From: Duganella sp. CF402
Lineage (GTDB): Bacteria > Pseudomonadota > Gammaproteobacteria > Burkholderiales > Burkholderiaceae_D
Direction of reading: 5' to 3'
Assembly: GCF_900109645.1 (NCBI RefSeq)
Contig: NZ_FOBG01000001.1
Span: 3,144,262 to 3,208,261, forward strand
Length of the DNA stretch: 64,000 nucleotides
The notes below the pieces were generated by a model that worked only from the letters and a program-made list of their open reading frames with translations, had not been told where the DNA came from and made no database searches. Of the stretch, positions 48,951 to 58,001 are shown one piece after another (the stretch's first letter is position 1; every line of letters starts with the position of its first letter). The position numbers and the translations under genes were made by a program.

Positions 48951-50567
48951 ATGGGAGAACGCGACTTGAGTAACGTATCTTCGCCATGCCATTTCGTACC
49001 GCTGCGGGCTGCCGCCCTGGCGGTGTTGCTGAGCGCCGCGCCGCCGCCCACCCACGCCAAGCGCGCCAAGCCGCCGGCCGCCGCCCCCATCCCCACCGCT
49101 GCCGCCGCTGCGGCCTCCGCGCCCACGGCAATGGAACTGGCCAAGGAAATCACGCTCTCGGCCGGCAAGTCCACGCTGATGCGCCTGCCCTCCCCGGCCG
49201 CCCGCGTCGCAGTCGGCGACGCCAAAATCGCCGACGTCATCCTGCTCAATCCCAGCGAAATCTACATGCTGGGCAAGGCCACCGGCGCCACCAATCTGAT
49301 CGTCTGGAACCGCGCCAACCAGGCCAGCGTGATCGATATCACGGTCGGCCTGGACACCGCCGCGTTGCGCGCCCAGTTCACCGAACTGTTCCCCAATGAG
49401 CGCGATATCCGCATCACCGTCTCCGGCAATTCCGTAATCCTGCACGGCACCGTGGCCGACGCGGTGAAAGCATCACAAGTGGTCGCCGTCACCAGCGCCT
49501 ACCTGCAGCGCAACGGCCGCAGCGGCATGAGCGGCGGCGGTGCGGCCTCGCCCGACGCGGCGGCGCAAGCTGCACAAGCGGCGGCCGGCGGCGGCGCGCC
49601 ATCCGCCGCATCGGGCGCAGCGGCCGGCGCCGCCTTCCAGCAGGCGATGGATCCCATGTCCGGCCTGTCGCAAGGCCAGGGCAGCGCCGGGCGGGTGGTC
49701 AACATGCTGTCGGTGGCGGCGCCGCAGCAAGTGATGCTGGAAGTGAAAATCGCCGAGGTCTCGAAAACGCTGGTCGACCAGCTCGGCGCCAGCGTCGGCC
49801 TGAACGGCTCGCGCGGCAGCTGGACCTACACCATGCTGTCCAACCTCCTCAGCGGCAATCCCAGCAAGGTGGACGCCTTCAACAACAAGAGCGGCAAGTT
49901 CGTCACGCTGGACGCGCAAAAGAACGATGGCCTGATCAAGGTGCTGGCCGAGCCCACCGTGATGGCCATCAGCGGACAGGAAGCCAGCTTCCTGGCCGGC
50001 GGCAAGATCTTCATCCCGGTCTCGCAGAGCAATACCTCGGGCACGCCGCAGGTCACGCTGGAAGAAAAAGAGTACGGCGTGGCGGTCAGGTTCACGCCCA
50101 CCGTGCTCGAAGGCGGCCGCATCAACCTGCGCGTGTCGCCCGAGGTGTCCGAGCTGAACCGCGAAGGCATCGGCGTCAGCGCCACCGGCAGCACCGCCAC
50201 CGCCATCCTGCCCTCGTTCACCACGCGCCGCGCCACCACCACCGTGCAGCTGTTCGACGGCCAGAGTTTTGCGATTGGCGGCCTGATCAAGAACAACGTC
50301 ACCAGCAGCATCAAGGCCTTCCCCGGCCTGGGCGAGATTCCGATCCTGGGCGCGCTGTTCCGCAGCAGCGATTTCCAGAACGACCGCACCGAGCTGGTGT
50401 TCATCGTCACGCCGCATCTGGCGCAGCCGCTGCCGCCCGATCACAAGCTGCCGACCGACGACTACGTGCAGCCCAGCCGCGTCGACTTCTTCCTGAACGG
50501 GAAGATGGAGGGCTCGCCCCCGCCGCCCGCGCCCGCCACTCCTGTGCCGTCCGGCGGCAACAATTAG
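48951..50567 (+). CDS. cpaC: Secretin CpaC/RcpA
   Basis: About 538 residues. Start uncertain: ATG 48951, GTG 48948, or TTG 48966, which has GGGAG 8 bases upstream and gives a more compact signal peptide ending PPPTHA. A periplasmic BON/N-domain region (LSAGKSTLMRLPSPAARVAVGD) is followed by a glycine/alanine-rich linker (about 186-235), then the secretin core (NMLSVAAPQQVMLEVKIAEV, VRFTPTVLEGGRINLRVSPE, FAIGGLIKN, FIVTPHLAQPLPP). It forms the outer-membrane channel for the Flp pilus. A proline-rich end follows. Confidence 0.9.
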   Translation: MGERDLSNVSSPCHFVPLRAAALAVLLSAAPPPTHAKRAKPPAAAPIPTAAAAAASAPTAMELAKEITLSAGKSTLMRLPSPAARVAVGDAKIADVILLNPSEIYMLGKATGATNLIVWNRANQASVIDITVGLDTAALRAQFTELFPNERDIRITVSGNSVILHGTVADAVKASQVVAVTSAYLQRNGRSGMSGGGAASPDAAAQAAQAAAGGGAPSAASGAAAGAAFQQAMDPMSGLSQGQGSAGRVVNMLSVAAPQQVMLEVKIAEVSKTLVDQLGASVGLNGSRGSWTYTMLSNLLSGNPSKVDAFNNKSGKFVTLDAQKNDGLIKVLAEPTVMAISGQEASFLAGGKIFIPVSQSNTSGTPQVTLEEKEYGVAVRFTPTVLEGGRINLRVSPEVSELNREGIGVSATGSTATAILPSFTTRRATTTVQLFDGQSFAIGGLIKNNVTSSIKAFPGLGEIPILGALFRSSDFQNDRTELVFIVTPHLAQPLPPDHKLPTDDYVQPSRVDFFLNGKMEGSPPPPAPATPVPSGGNN

Positions 50568-50575
50568 GAGGCGCC

Positions 50576-50836
50576 ATGCGAACACTCATCATCCTGCTCA
50601 CCGCCTTGCTGACTGCCTGCAGCACCACGCCCACGCTGGACCGCGAATTCGGCAACAGCCTGCGGCTGGCGCGCACCCAGCAGACGCTGCATCCCGATGC
50701 CGGCCGCACGCCACGCCCGGTCAACGGCCTCGATGCGGCAGCAGCGGCGGCGGCCTACCAGAACTACCAGCAATCGTTCATCACCAAGGACGACCAGGGC
50801 AACGGCTTCACCATCGGCGTCGGCAGCAAACGTTAA
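50576..50836 (+). CDS. Small lipoprotein of the tad operon
   Basis: 86 residues. A lipoprotein signal peptide ends LLTACSTT (C15), followed by a low-complexity region with AAAAAAAYQNYQQSF and a TIGVGSK end. It is placed between the secretin and cpaE, 8 and 12 bases from its neighbours, so it may be a pilotin-like partner of the secretin. That role is inference; no homology is visible. GGAGGCGCC before the ATG is a good ribosome site. Confidence 0.78.
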   Translation: MRTLIILLTALLTACSTTPTLDREFGNSLRLARTQQTLHPDAGRTPRPVNGLDAAAAAAAYQNYQQSFITKDDQGNGFTIGVGSKR

Positions 50837-50848
50837 GGAGCGGCTCAC

Positions 50849-52018
50849 TTGAAGATCACCGTTATCTCCCGCGACGAACGCCAGCTGGCGGACCTGATGC
50901 GCCTGCTGCGCGCGCGCTCGCCGTCCGATGAAATCGACCACCTGTCAGGCGGCGTGGCGCGCACCGCCGCCCTCACCGACGAGCACATGCCCGATGTGCT
51001 GATCGTCGACCGCCCGCAAGTGGCCGACGATGACCTCGAACAGCTGGAACGCTTCTCGACCCAGCATCCCAACATCGCCTGCGTGGCGCTGTGCATCGAC
51101 CAGGAACCGCAATTCCTGCTGCAAGCGATGCGCGCCGGCGTGCGCGAAGTGCTGCCCTCGCCGGTCACCAGCAGCGCGCTGTATCCGGCGCTGGAACGCA
51201 TCGCCGAAAAACTCGAGCGGCGCGGCCAGACCAGCGGCAAGGTGTTGGCCTTCATCTCGTGCAAGGGCGGCAGCGGCGCCACCTTCCTCGCCACCAACCT
51301 CGGCTACGCGCTAGCCGCCAGCGGCAAGCAGAAAGTGGCGCTGATCGACATCAACCTGCAATTTGGCGACGCCTCGCTGTTCGTCTCCGACCACAAGCCG
51401 CTGGCCACCTTGAGCGACGTGGCGCAGCAAATCCACCGGCTCGACCCCTCGTTCCTGACCTCGTCCATGCTGAGCATCACGCCCAACTACGGCGTACTGG
51501 CCGCGCCGTCCGACCCGGCCCACGCCAACGACGTCAAGCCCGACCACATCGACGCCATCCTCAAGCTGGCGCGCCGCCAGTACGACTTCGTGGTGCTGGA
51601 CGTGGGCCGCAGCCTGGACGCGGTCAGCATCCGCGCGCTCGACCATGCGGACCAGATTTTCCCCATCCTGCAAACCACCCTGCCCTACATCCGCGACAGC
51701 AAGCGCCTGCTCAACGTGTTCCGCTCGCTCGAATACGGCAAGGAGAAAATCCAGCTGATCGTCAACCGCCACGACAAGCACAGCGAAATCCGTTTGAAAG
51801 ATCTTGAAAGCGCCTTCGACGCCGAGATCGCCTTCACCATCCCCAACAACTACGACTCGGCGGCCGCCTCGGTCAACCAGGGCGTGCCGGTGCTGCAACT
51901 GGCGCCGACCGCGCCGCTGAGCGTGTCGCTGGCCGAGCTGGCGCGCAAGCTGTCCGGCGAAGCGGCGCCGGTGCAGCAAGGCGGCGGCTGGCTCGGCAAG
52001 CTGGGCTTGCGCAAATAA
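50849..52018 (+). CDS. cpaE: Pilus localisation ATPase CpaE/TadZ
   Basis: 389 residues. An N-terminal receiver-like domain (MKITVISRDERQLADLMRLL), then a MinD/ParA-like ATPase with deviant Walker A CKGGSGATFLATN (about residues 137-149) and VALIDINLQFGDASLF. It belongs to the TadZ group that sets the pilus assembly site at the pole. Initiation is TTG at 50849 with GGAG upstream; no ATG is better. It lies directly upstream of cpaF and downstream of the lipoprotein. Confidence 0.9.
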   Translation: MKITVISRDERQLADLMRLLRARSPSDEIDHLSGGVARTAALTDEHMPDVLIVDRPQVADDDLEQLERFSTQHPNIACVALCIDQEPQFLLQAMRAGVREVLPSPVTSSALYPALERIAEKLERRGQTSGKVLAFISCKGGSGATFLATNLGYALAASGKQKVALIDINLQFGDASLFVSDHKPLATLSDVAQQIHRLDPSFLTSSMLSITPNYGVLAAPSDPAHANDVKPDHIDAILKLARRQYDFVVLDVGRSLDAVSIRALDHADQIFPILQTTLPYIRDSKRLLNVFRSLEYGKEKIQLIVNRHDKHSEIRLKDLESAFDAEIAFTIPNNYDSAAASVNQGVPVLQLAPTAPLSVSLAELARKLSGEAAPVQQGGGWLGKLGLRK

Positions 52019-52030
52019 AAGGAAAGCATC

Positions 52031-53386
52031 ATGAGCACCACACCCGTGTCGCTGCGCGAACGTCTCGAAAACGCCGACATACGCGGTTCCGGCCAACGCG
52101 TGCAAGGCGGCATCGACAACCGCGCCTACCAGAAACTCAAGCAGCGCCTGCACGCCTCCTTGCTGGACCGCGTCGACCTCGAAAGCATGCAGCGCCTGAC
52201 GCCGGAACAGATCCGCGTCGAGCTGCGCAACCTGGTTGAAAAACTGCTGGAAGAAGACGCAGTAGTGATCAACGACGCCGAGCGCAAGACGCTCACGCGC
52301 GACATCCAGAACGAGATGCTCGGCTTCGGCCCGCTGGAACCGCTGCTGGAAGATCCCACCGTGTCCGACATCCTGGTCAACACCTACCGCCAGATCTACG
52401 TCGAGCGGCGCGGCAAGCTGGAACTGACCGACGTCACCTTCAGCGACGACGCCCACCTGATGAAGATCATCGACAAGATCGTCTCGCGCGTGGGCCGCCG
52501 CATCGACGAATCGAGCCCGATGGTCGATGCCCGTTTGCCGGACGGCTCGCGGGTCAACGCCATCATCCCGCCGCTGGCAATCGACGGCCCCATCATGTCG
52601 ATCCGGCGTTTTTCGGCCGACCCGCTGCGCCTCGCCGACCTGGTGGCCTACGGCTCGATGACGGCCGACATGGCCGAAGTGCTGCAAGGCCTTGGCAAGG
52701 CGAAAGTGAACATCGTGATCTCGGGCGGCACCGGCTCCGGCAAGACCACCATGCTCAATGTGATCTCCGGCTTCATCAACCCCAGCGAGCGGGTGGTCAC
52801 CATCGAGGACGCGGCCGAACTGCAGCTGCAGCAGCCGCACGTGGTGCGCCTCGAAACACGGCCGCCAAATATCGAGGGCAAGGGCGAGGTCACCCAGCGC
52901 GCGCTGGTGCGCAACGCGCTGCGGATGCGGCCCGACCGCATCATCCTTGGGGAGGTGCGCGGCGCCGAAGCGCTCGACATGCTGGGCGCGATGAACACCG
53001 GCCACGAAGGCTCGATGGCCACCATCCACGCCAACACCCCGCGCGACGGCCTCACGCGGCTGGAAAACATGGTGTCGATGGCCGCCTCCAACCTGCCGAC
53101 CAAGGCCATGCGCCAGCAAATCAGCAGCGCAGTCGGCGTGGTGATCCAGGTCTCGCGCCTGACCGACGGCAAGCGCAAGGTGATGTCGATCCAGGAGGTG
53201 ACCGGCATGGAAGGCGAAATCATCACCATGCAGGAAATCTTCGCCTTCAAGCAGACCGGTTTGGCCGACGACGGCAGGGTGCTGGGCCACCACACCGCTA
53301 CCGGCATCCGCCCGCGCTTCATTGAGCGCTTGCGCAATTTCGGCGTCAACATCGGCTCCACCGTGTTCGACCCATCGGGGCACTGA
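52031..53386 (+). CDS. cpaF: Secretion ATPase CpaF/TadA
   Basis: 451 residues. A type II/IV secretion-system ATPase that powers pilin export. An N-terminal helical domain ([20 protein letters not shown]) is followed by the GEEGxx-like region, Walker [15 protein letters not shown] (about 231-244), ASP-box [19 protein letters not shown] and Walker [21 protein letters not shown]. Full length with no anomalies. It is followed after 2 bases by tadB. Confidence 0.95.
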   Translation: MSTTPVSLRERLENADIRGSGQRVQGGIDNRAYQKLKQRLHASLLDRVDLESMQRLTPEQIRVELRNLVEKLLEEDAVVINDAERKTLTRDIQNEMLGFGPLEPLLEDPTVSDILVNTYRQIYVERRGKLELTDVTFSDDAHLMKIIDKIVSRVGRRIDESSPMVDARLPDGSRVNAIIPPLAIDGPIMSIRRFSADPLRLADLVAYGSMTADMAEVLQGLGKAKVNIVISGGTGSGKTTMLNVISGFINPSERVVTIEDAAELQLQQPHVVRLETRPPNIEGKGEVTQRALVRNALRMRPDRIILGEVRGAEALDMLGAMNTGHEGSMATIHANTPRDGLTRLENMVSMAASNLPTKAMRQQISSAVGVVIQVSRLTDGKRKVMSIQEVTGMEGEIITMQEIFAFKQTGLADDGRVLGHHTATGIRPRFIERLRNFGVNIGSTVFDPSGH

Positions 53387-53388
53387 TC

Positions 53389-54363
53389 ATGGACCTGCGG
53401 CTGCTGCTATTCATCATCCTGATCTTCGCCGCTGTGGCGCTGGCGGTGTGGGGCGCCTACACCGGCTGGAACAACGCGCGCGGCCCCGAGGCCGAGCGCA
53501 TCGCACGCCGCCTGCGCAACGCCATCGGCGACAGCGGCAGCGAACTGGCGGTCTCCATCACCAAGGAGCGCACGCTGTCGCACGACCCGGGCGTGCAGCA
53601 ATTGCTGGCGCGCCTGCCCGGCATCCAGAAGCTGGACCGGCTGCTGCTGCAAACGGGACGCAGCATGAGCGCGGCCCAGCTGGCGGCGCTGATGAGCGGC
53701 TGCCTGCTGATCGGCTTCATCGTCGCCAGCGCGCTGCGGCTGCCGTGGTTCGGACGCTTGATGGTGGCGTGCGCGGTGGCCTCGCTGCCGGTGTTCGAAG
53801 CGCTGCGCGCCAAGCGCAAGCGCATCCTGCGCATCGAATCCTTGCTGCCCGACGCGCTCGACATGATGGGCCGCGCCATGCGCGCCGGCCACGCCTTCCC
53901 CACCGCGCTGAAAATGGTGGGCGAGGAAATCCCCGATCCGCTCGGCGCCGAATTCCGCATCGTGTTCGACGAGGTCAACTTCGGCGTGTCAATGCCGGAC
54001 GCGCTGATGAACCTCGCGCTGCGCGTGCCCAGCACCGACTTGCGCTACTTCGTGATCGCGGTGCTGATCCAGCGCGAGACCGGCGGCAACCTGACCGACT
54101 TGCTGGCCTCGATCAGCGCCATCATCCGCGACCGCCTCAAGCTGCTCGGGCAAGTGAAGGTGATGTCGGCCGAGGGCCGCATGTCGGCCTGGGTACTGGG
54201 CCTGATGCCGTTTGCCGTCGGCGGGCTGGTGTCGGTGGTCAATCCCGGTTCGCTGGAAGTACTGTTCACCGATCCGGGCGGACGCAAGATGCTGACCGTG
54301 GCGGCCGCGCTGATGGTGATCGGCATGTTCGCCATCCGCCGCATCACCACCATCCGGATTTGA
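53389..54363 (+). CDS. tadB: Tad platform protein TadB
   Basis: 324 residues. An N-terminal membrane segment ([20 protein letters not shown]), two central helices ([17 protein letters not shown]), a GspF-like domain with the [34 protein letters not shown] motif and C-terminal helices. The inner-membrane platform that anchors CpaF; works with TadC, encoded next. Confidence 0.93.
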   Translation: MDLRLLLFIILIFAAVALAVWGAYTGWNNARGPEAERIARRLRNAIGDSGSELAVSITKERTLSHDPGVQQLLARLPGIQKLDRLLLQTGRSMSAAQLAALMSGCLLIGFIVASALRLPWFGRLMVACAVASLPVFEALRAKRKRILRIESLLPDALDMMGRAMRAGHAFPTALKMVGEEIPDPLGAEFRIVFDEVNFGVSMPDALMNLALRVPSTDLRYFVIAVLIQRETGGNLTDLLASISAIIRDRLKLLGQVKVMSAEGRMSAWVLGLMPFAVGGLVSVVNPGSLEVLFTDPGGRKMLTVAAALMVIGMFAIRRITTIRI

Positions 54364-54373
54364 GGAGGCAGCC

Positions 54374-55312
54374 ATGACCATCATCCAGCTCATGTTCCTG
54401 TTCGTGGTGTTCATCGCGGTGTTTGGCGGCGTGGTGCTGGCGGTGCGCCTGTTCACCGCCAACCCGGTCAAGGACCGGCTGGAAGCGCTGCACGACCGCA
54501 GCCAGGTCACGCGCAAGAGCGCGGTGTGGATCGAAGCCATCGTCAACCTGGCGGCGCCGCTGGCGAAACTATCGCTGCCGACCGAGGGCTGGGAAAACTC
54601 GCCGGTGCGCATGCGCTTCATCAATGCCGGCTGGCGCACGCCGTCGACGCCGGCGCTGTTCTACGCCGGCAAAACCGGGCTGGCCGTGCTGCTGCCGCTG
54701 ATCGTGTTCCTCTACCTGAGCAGCAAGGCCGTGGCCACCGACGGCAACGTCAAGATGTTCTGGATGGTGATCGCCGGCGGCGCCGGCTACTACCTGCCCA
54801 ACGTCGTGCTCAACCACGTGGTCAAGACGCGCCAGCGCGACATCTTCGAATCCTTCCCCGACGCGCTCGACCTGATGACGGTGTGCGTGGAAGCCGGCCT
54901 GGCAATGGACGCCGCCCTCGCGCGCGTGGCCAACGAGATCGGTTTGAAATCCGTGGTGCTGGCCGAAGAGATGCAGCTGGTGACGCTGGAACTGCGCGCC
55001 GGCAGCGCCAAGGACAAGGCCTTGCGCAACCTGGCCTTGCGCACCGGCGTGGAGGACGTCGATGCGCTGGTCACCATGCTGATCCAGGCCGACCGCTTCG
55101 GCACCAGTATCGCCGATTCGCTGCGGGTGCAGTCGGAACAGCTGCGCACCAAGCGCCGCCAGCGCGCCGAGGAGCATGCGGCCAAGATCTCGCTCAAGCT
55201 GCTGTTCCCGCTGATCTTCTTCATCTTCCCGAGTTTGCTGGTGGTGCTGCTGGGCCCTGCGATGCTCAACCTCTATCGCAACCTGCTGCCCGCGATGGCC
55301 GGCACCAATTAA
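54374..55312 (+). CDS. tadC: Tad platform protein TadC
   Basis: 312 residues. The same plan as TadB: an N-terminal helix (MFLFVVFIAVFGGVVLAVRL), a mid-protein pair of helices, and a GspF-like domain (FESFPDALDLMTVCVEAGLAMDAALARVA) ending in a helix LLFPLIFFIFPSLLVVLLGP. Inner-membrane platform partner of TadB. 11 bases before the Ig-like lipoprotein. Confidence 0.93.
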   Translation: MTIIQLMFLFVVFIAVFGGVVLAVRLFTANPVKDRLEALHDRSQVTRKSAVWIEAIVNLAAPLAKLSLPTEGWENSPVRMRFINAGWRTPSTPALFYAGKTGLAVLLPLIVFLYLSSKAVATDGNVKMFWMVIAGGAGYYLPNVVLNHVVKTRQRDIFESFPDALDLMTVCVEAGLAMDAALARVANEIGLKSVVLAEEMQLVTLELRAGSAKDKALRNLALRTGVEDVDALVTMLIQADRFGTSIADSLRVQSEQLRTKRRQRAEEHAAKISLKLLFPLIFFIFPSLLVVLLGPAMLNLYRNLLPAMAGTN

Positions 55313-55323
55313 CAGGAGACGAC

Positions 55324-57225
55324 ATGACCTTGCGTTATTTGCTGGCCCTGATGTGCGCACTCTTGCTATCTGCCTGTGGCGGCGGTGGCGGCGGCAGCAC
55401 CGGCTGCACCACCATCGATCCGAATCGCGACCCTAACCTGCCGGGCTGCGGCACCACCACCACGCCAACCGGCAAGCCGGCCATCACGCTGACGCTGACC
55501 GACAGCAGCGGCGCCGCCGTCACCACCATCGCGCCCGGCGCCAACGCCACCGTCAGCGCCGTACTGAAGGACGCCAGCAACGCCGCCGTGCCCAACATCG
55601 TGGTGACCTTCACCAGCACCGACAAGAACGCCGTGTTCTCGGCCGCCGGCGGCAGCGCCGTCAGCGACGGCAACGGCAAGGCCACACTGCAGATCGGCCC
55701 CGGCGCGGCCAGCACGGCCGGCGGCTACGTGGTCACGGCGGCCGCCACCGTCGGCGGCACCGCCGTCTCGGCCAGCGCCAACTACACCATCGGCGCCAAG
55801 CCCGGCGCCAGCGCCAGCCAGTTGACCTTTGTCTCGGCCTCGCCGCAGACCATCGCGCTGAAAGGCACCGGCGGCGCCGGACGCCAGGAAAGCAGCGTGG
55901 TCACCTTCAAGGTGCTGGACGCCAGCGGCAATCCGGTGGTCGGCCAGCAAGTCAACTTCGCACTCGACACCACCGTCGGCGGCCTGGCGCTGAGCGCGGC
56001 CAGCGCCACCAGCGGCACCGGCGGTCTGGCCAGCACCACGGTCATGGGCGGCACCGTCAACACGCCAGTGCGGGTCAGCGCCACGCTGTCCGGCAGCAGC
56101 GTCAGCACCCTGTCCGACCAGCTGGTGGTGTCGACCGGCGTGCCGGAACAAAACAGCTTCTCGCTCAGCGCCGCCATCAAGAATGTCGAGGGCGGCCAGT
56201 TCAACGGCTGCACCGCGCCCACCGGCACCGCCATCACCGCGCGCCTGGCCGACCACTTCCACAACCCGGCGCCGGACGGCACGGCGGTCAGCTTCACGGC
56301 CGAAGGCGGCAACATCGAGGCATCCTGCCTGACCGGCCTGATTCAGACCACCCAGCCCGACGGCAGCGTGTTGACGCAGAAAGGCACGCCGGGCGAATGC
56401 ACGGTGCGCTTCTGCGCCGGCAATCCACGTCCGGCCGATGGCCGCGTCACCATCCTGGCGTACGCGCTGGGCGAAGAGAGCTTCGTCGACACCAACGGCA
56501 ACAACCGCTACGACGCCGGCGAACAGTTCACCGATCTGGGCGATCCGTTCCGCAACGACCGCGCCGTCACCGACGCCAATGCCAACGGTATCGACGACCT
56601 GTACACCATCAGCAACGCCATGCGCTTCGCCGGCGAGCAGTACATCGACTCCAACGGCAACGGCAGCTGGGACCAGGGCGGCAACGGCGCCTACAACGGC
56701 GTGCTGCAAGCCACGCCAAGCAACGGCACGGTGCACGTGCGGCAGTCGCTGGTGATGGTGCTGTCCGACAGCACGCCGGCGGTCAGCCTGCTCAGCAGCG
56801 CCACCGGCACCGGCACGCTGGCGCTCGCGCACTGCACCAACGGCGCCGCCTTCGTCAACGACACGCGCAGCTTCAGCTTTGCCATCCGCGACAGCAACCC
56901 GACCGTGTTTGCCACCAACCGCATGTCCGCCCACGCCGGCGATCCGCTGTGGCTGGCCGACCGTCCCGGCAATCCGCTGCCGGCCGGCACCAGCATCCAG
57001 TTCAGCACCTCCAACGGCATCATCCTCGGCTCTGCCGCCGCCACGGTGCAGAACACCAACGCCGCCGATTCCAGCGCCTGGGTGTACACCGTATCGATGC
57101 TCAGCGATGCCGGGCAGGACACCGCGCTCAACTGCACCAACAACATCACCAGCGGCGCGCTGAGCGTCACCGTCACCACGCCGAACGGCACCGTGACGCG
57201 CTTCAGTTTCCCGGTCACCGACTGA
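55324..57225 (+). CDS. Ig-like domain lipoprotein with calcium-type loops, tad-linked
   Basis: 633 residues. Lipoprotein signal peptide (LLALMCALLLSACGG, C18), then three or so bacterial Ig-like/invasin-type domains of about 90-100 residues, the first PAITLTLTDSSGAAVTTIAP...GNGKATLQI, the second LKGTGGAGRQESSVVTFKVL...GTGGLASTTVMGG. Residues about 389-453 carry three DxNGNxxxD-type loops (from D389, D417 and D442) like calcium-binding EF-hand or dockerin loops. The C-terminal part is again beta-rich. It is anchored in the outer membrane or exported, probably as an adhesin or pilus-associated factor. It follows tadC by 11 bases. Confidence 0.78.
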   Translation: MTLRYLLALMCALLLSACGGGGGGSTGCTTIDPNRDPNLPGCGTTTTPTGKPAITLTLTDSSGAAVTTIAPGANATVSAVLKDASNAAVPNIVVTFTSTDKNAVFSAAGGSAVSDGNGKATLQIGPGAASTAGGYVVTAAATVGGTAVSASANYTIGAKPGASASQLTFVSASPQTIALKGTGGAGRQESSVVTFKVLDASGNPVVGQQVNFALDTTVGGLALSAASATSGTGGLASTTVMGGTVNTPVRVSATLSGSSVSTLSDQLVVSTGVPEQNSFSLSAAIKNVEGGQFNGCTAPTGTAITARLADHFHNPAPDGTAVSFTAEGGNIEASCLTGLIQTTQPDGSVLTQKGTPGECTVRFCAGNPRPADGRVTILAYALGEESFVDTNGNNRYDAGEQFTDLGDPFRNDRAVTDANANGIDDLYTISNAMRFAGEQYIDSNGNGSWDQGGNGAYNGVLQATPSNGTVHVRQSLVMVLSDSTPAVSLLSSATGTGTLALAHCTNGAAFVNDTRSFSFAIRDSNPTVFATNRMSAHAGDPLWLADRPGNPLPAGTSIQFSTSNGIILGSAAATVQNTNAADSSAWVYTVSMLSDAGQDTALNCTNNITSGALSVTVTTPNGTVTRFSFPVTD

Positions 57226-57929
57226 TGACGACTGCGCCCGCCCCCTACGCCGACGGCCGCCTGCATGCGCGGCCGGAGGTGCTGCGGCAAATGGATCACC
57301 AGCGCCAGCCGCCGCTGGAGGCCGGCACCCACCAGCTGGCGTTTGCCGATGGCCGCAAGGCGGTGCTGCATGTGCCGCCGCAGGCCAATGAGGAGGGCCG
57401 CCTGCTGCATTTGCTGCTGTTGCTGCACGGCGCCGGCGGCCAGCACGGCGGCGGCGATCACATCGCGCTGGCGCATGCGATCCGTCACGGCGCGCTGCTG
57501 CTGATCCCCGACGCCCACGGCCGCAGTTGGGATTTCCTGTTGGGCGGCTTCGGCGCCGACCTGGCCTTCATCGACCGCCTGCTGCTGTGGACCATGCAGC
57601 GCTACGAAGTGGACGAACAAGCGATGGCGATTGCCGGTTTTTCCGATGGCGCGTCATATGCGTTGTCGGTGGGCTTGATGAATGGCCTGATGTTCAGCGA
57701 TATCCTGGCGTTTTCGCCCGGCTTCATGGCGCCGCTGCGGCGCGAGGGCGAGCCGCGCGTATTCGTCTCGCACGGCCGCGACGACCGCGTGCTGCCGGTG
57801 GCGCGCGCCGCCGCCATCGCCCAGCGGCTGGCGCAGGAGGGTTACGACGTGGCGTACCAGGAATTCGACGGCGCCCATATCGTCTCGCCGCCAATCGCCC
57901 GCGCCGCCCTGCACCGGCTGGAAAAGTAA
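57225..57929 (+). CDS. Alpha/beta hydrolase (esterase/dienelactone-hydrolase-like)
   Basis: 234 residues. Oxyanion LLLLHGAGG, nucleophile in IAGFSDGASYALSVG (serine in GFSDG), acid in VSHGRDDRVLPVARA and histidine in FDGAHIVSPP, so the catalytic triad is complete. No signal peptide, so it is cytoplasmic. It starts 1 base inside the lipoprotein stop (TGATG), so is co-translated with it. Probably a carboxylesterase/polyhydroxyalkanoate-depolymerase-like serine esterase; substrate and relevance to pili unknown. Confidence 0.82.
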   Translation: MTTAPAPYADGRLHARPEVLRQMDHQRQPPLEAGTHQLAFADGRKAVLHVPPQANEEGRLLHLLLLLHGAGGQHGGGDHIALAHAIRHGALLLIPDAHGRSWDFLLGGFGADLAFIDRLLLWTMQRYEVDEQAMAIAGFSDGASYALSVGLMNGLMFSDILAFSPGFMAPLRREGEPRVFVSHGRDDRVLPVARAAAIAQRLAQEGYDVAYQEFDGAHIVSPPIARAALHRLEK

Positions 57930-57930
57930 C

Positions 57931-57997
57931 GTCGTTCCGGCGCAGGCCGGAACCTAATAGGCCGCCAGCATTGGGTTCCGGCCTCCGCCGGAACGAC
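57931..57997. repeat. 24-bp inverted repeat (REP-like or terminator)
   Basis: Arms 57931-57954 and 57974-57997 match at 23 of 24 positions (GTCGTTCCGGCG...GGAACC), with a 19-base loop. No T-run follows. The sequence resembles the REP/palindromic unit type common between convergent genes; it sits between the convergent hydrolase and diguanylate cyclase genes. Confidence 0.85.
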
Positions 57998-58001
57998 GCA
58001 C

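Noticed and set aside
51311-53383. Long open frame (690 codons) opposite cpaE-cpaF
   Set aside because: Shadow of CpaF and CpaE; no start signal and no domains.
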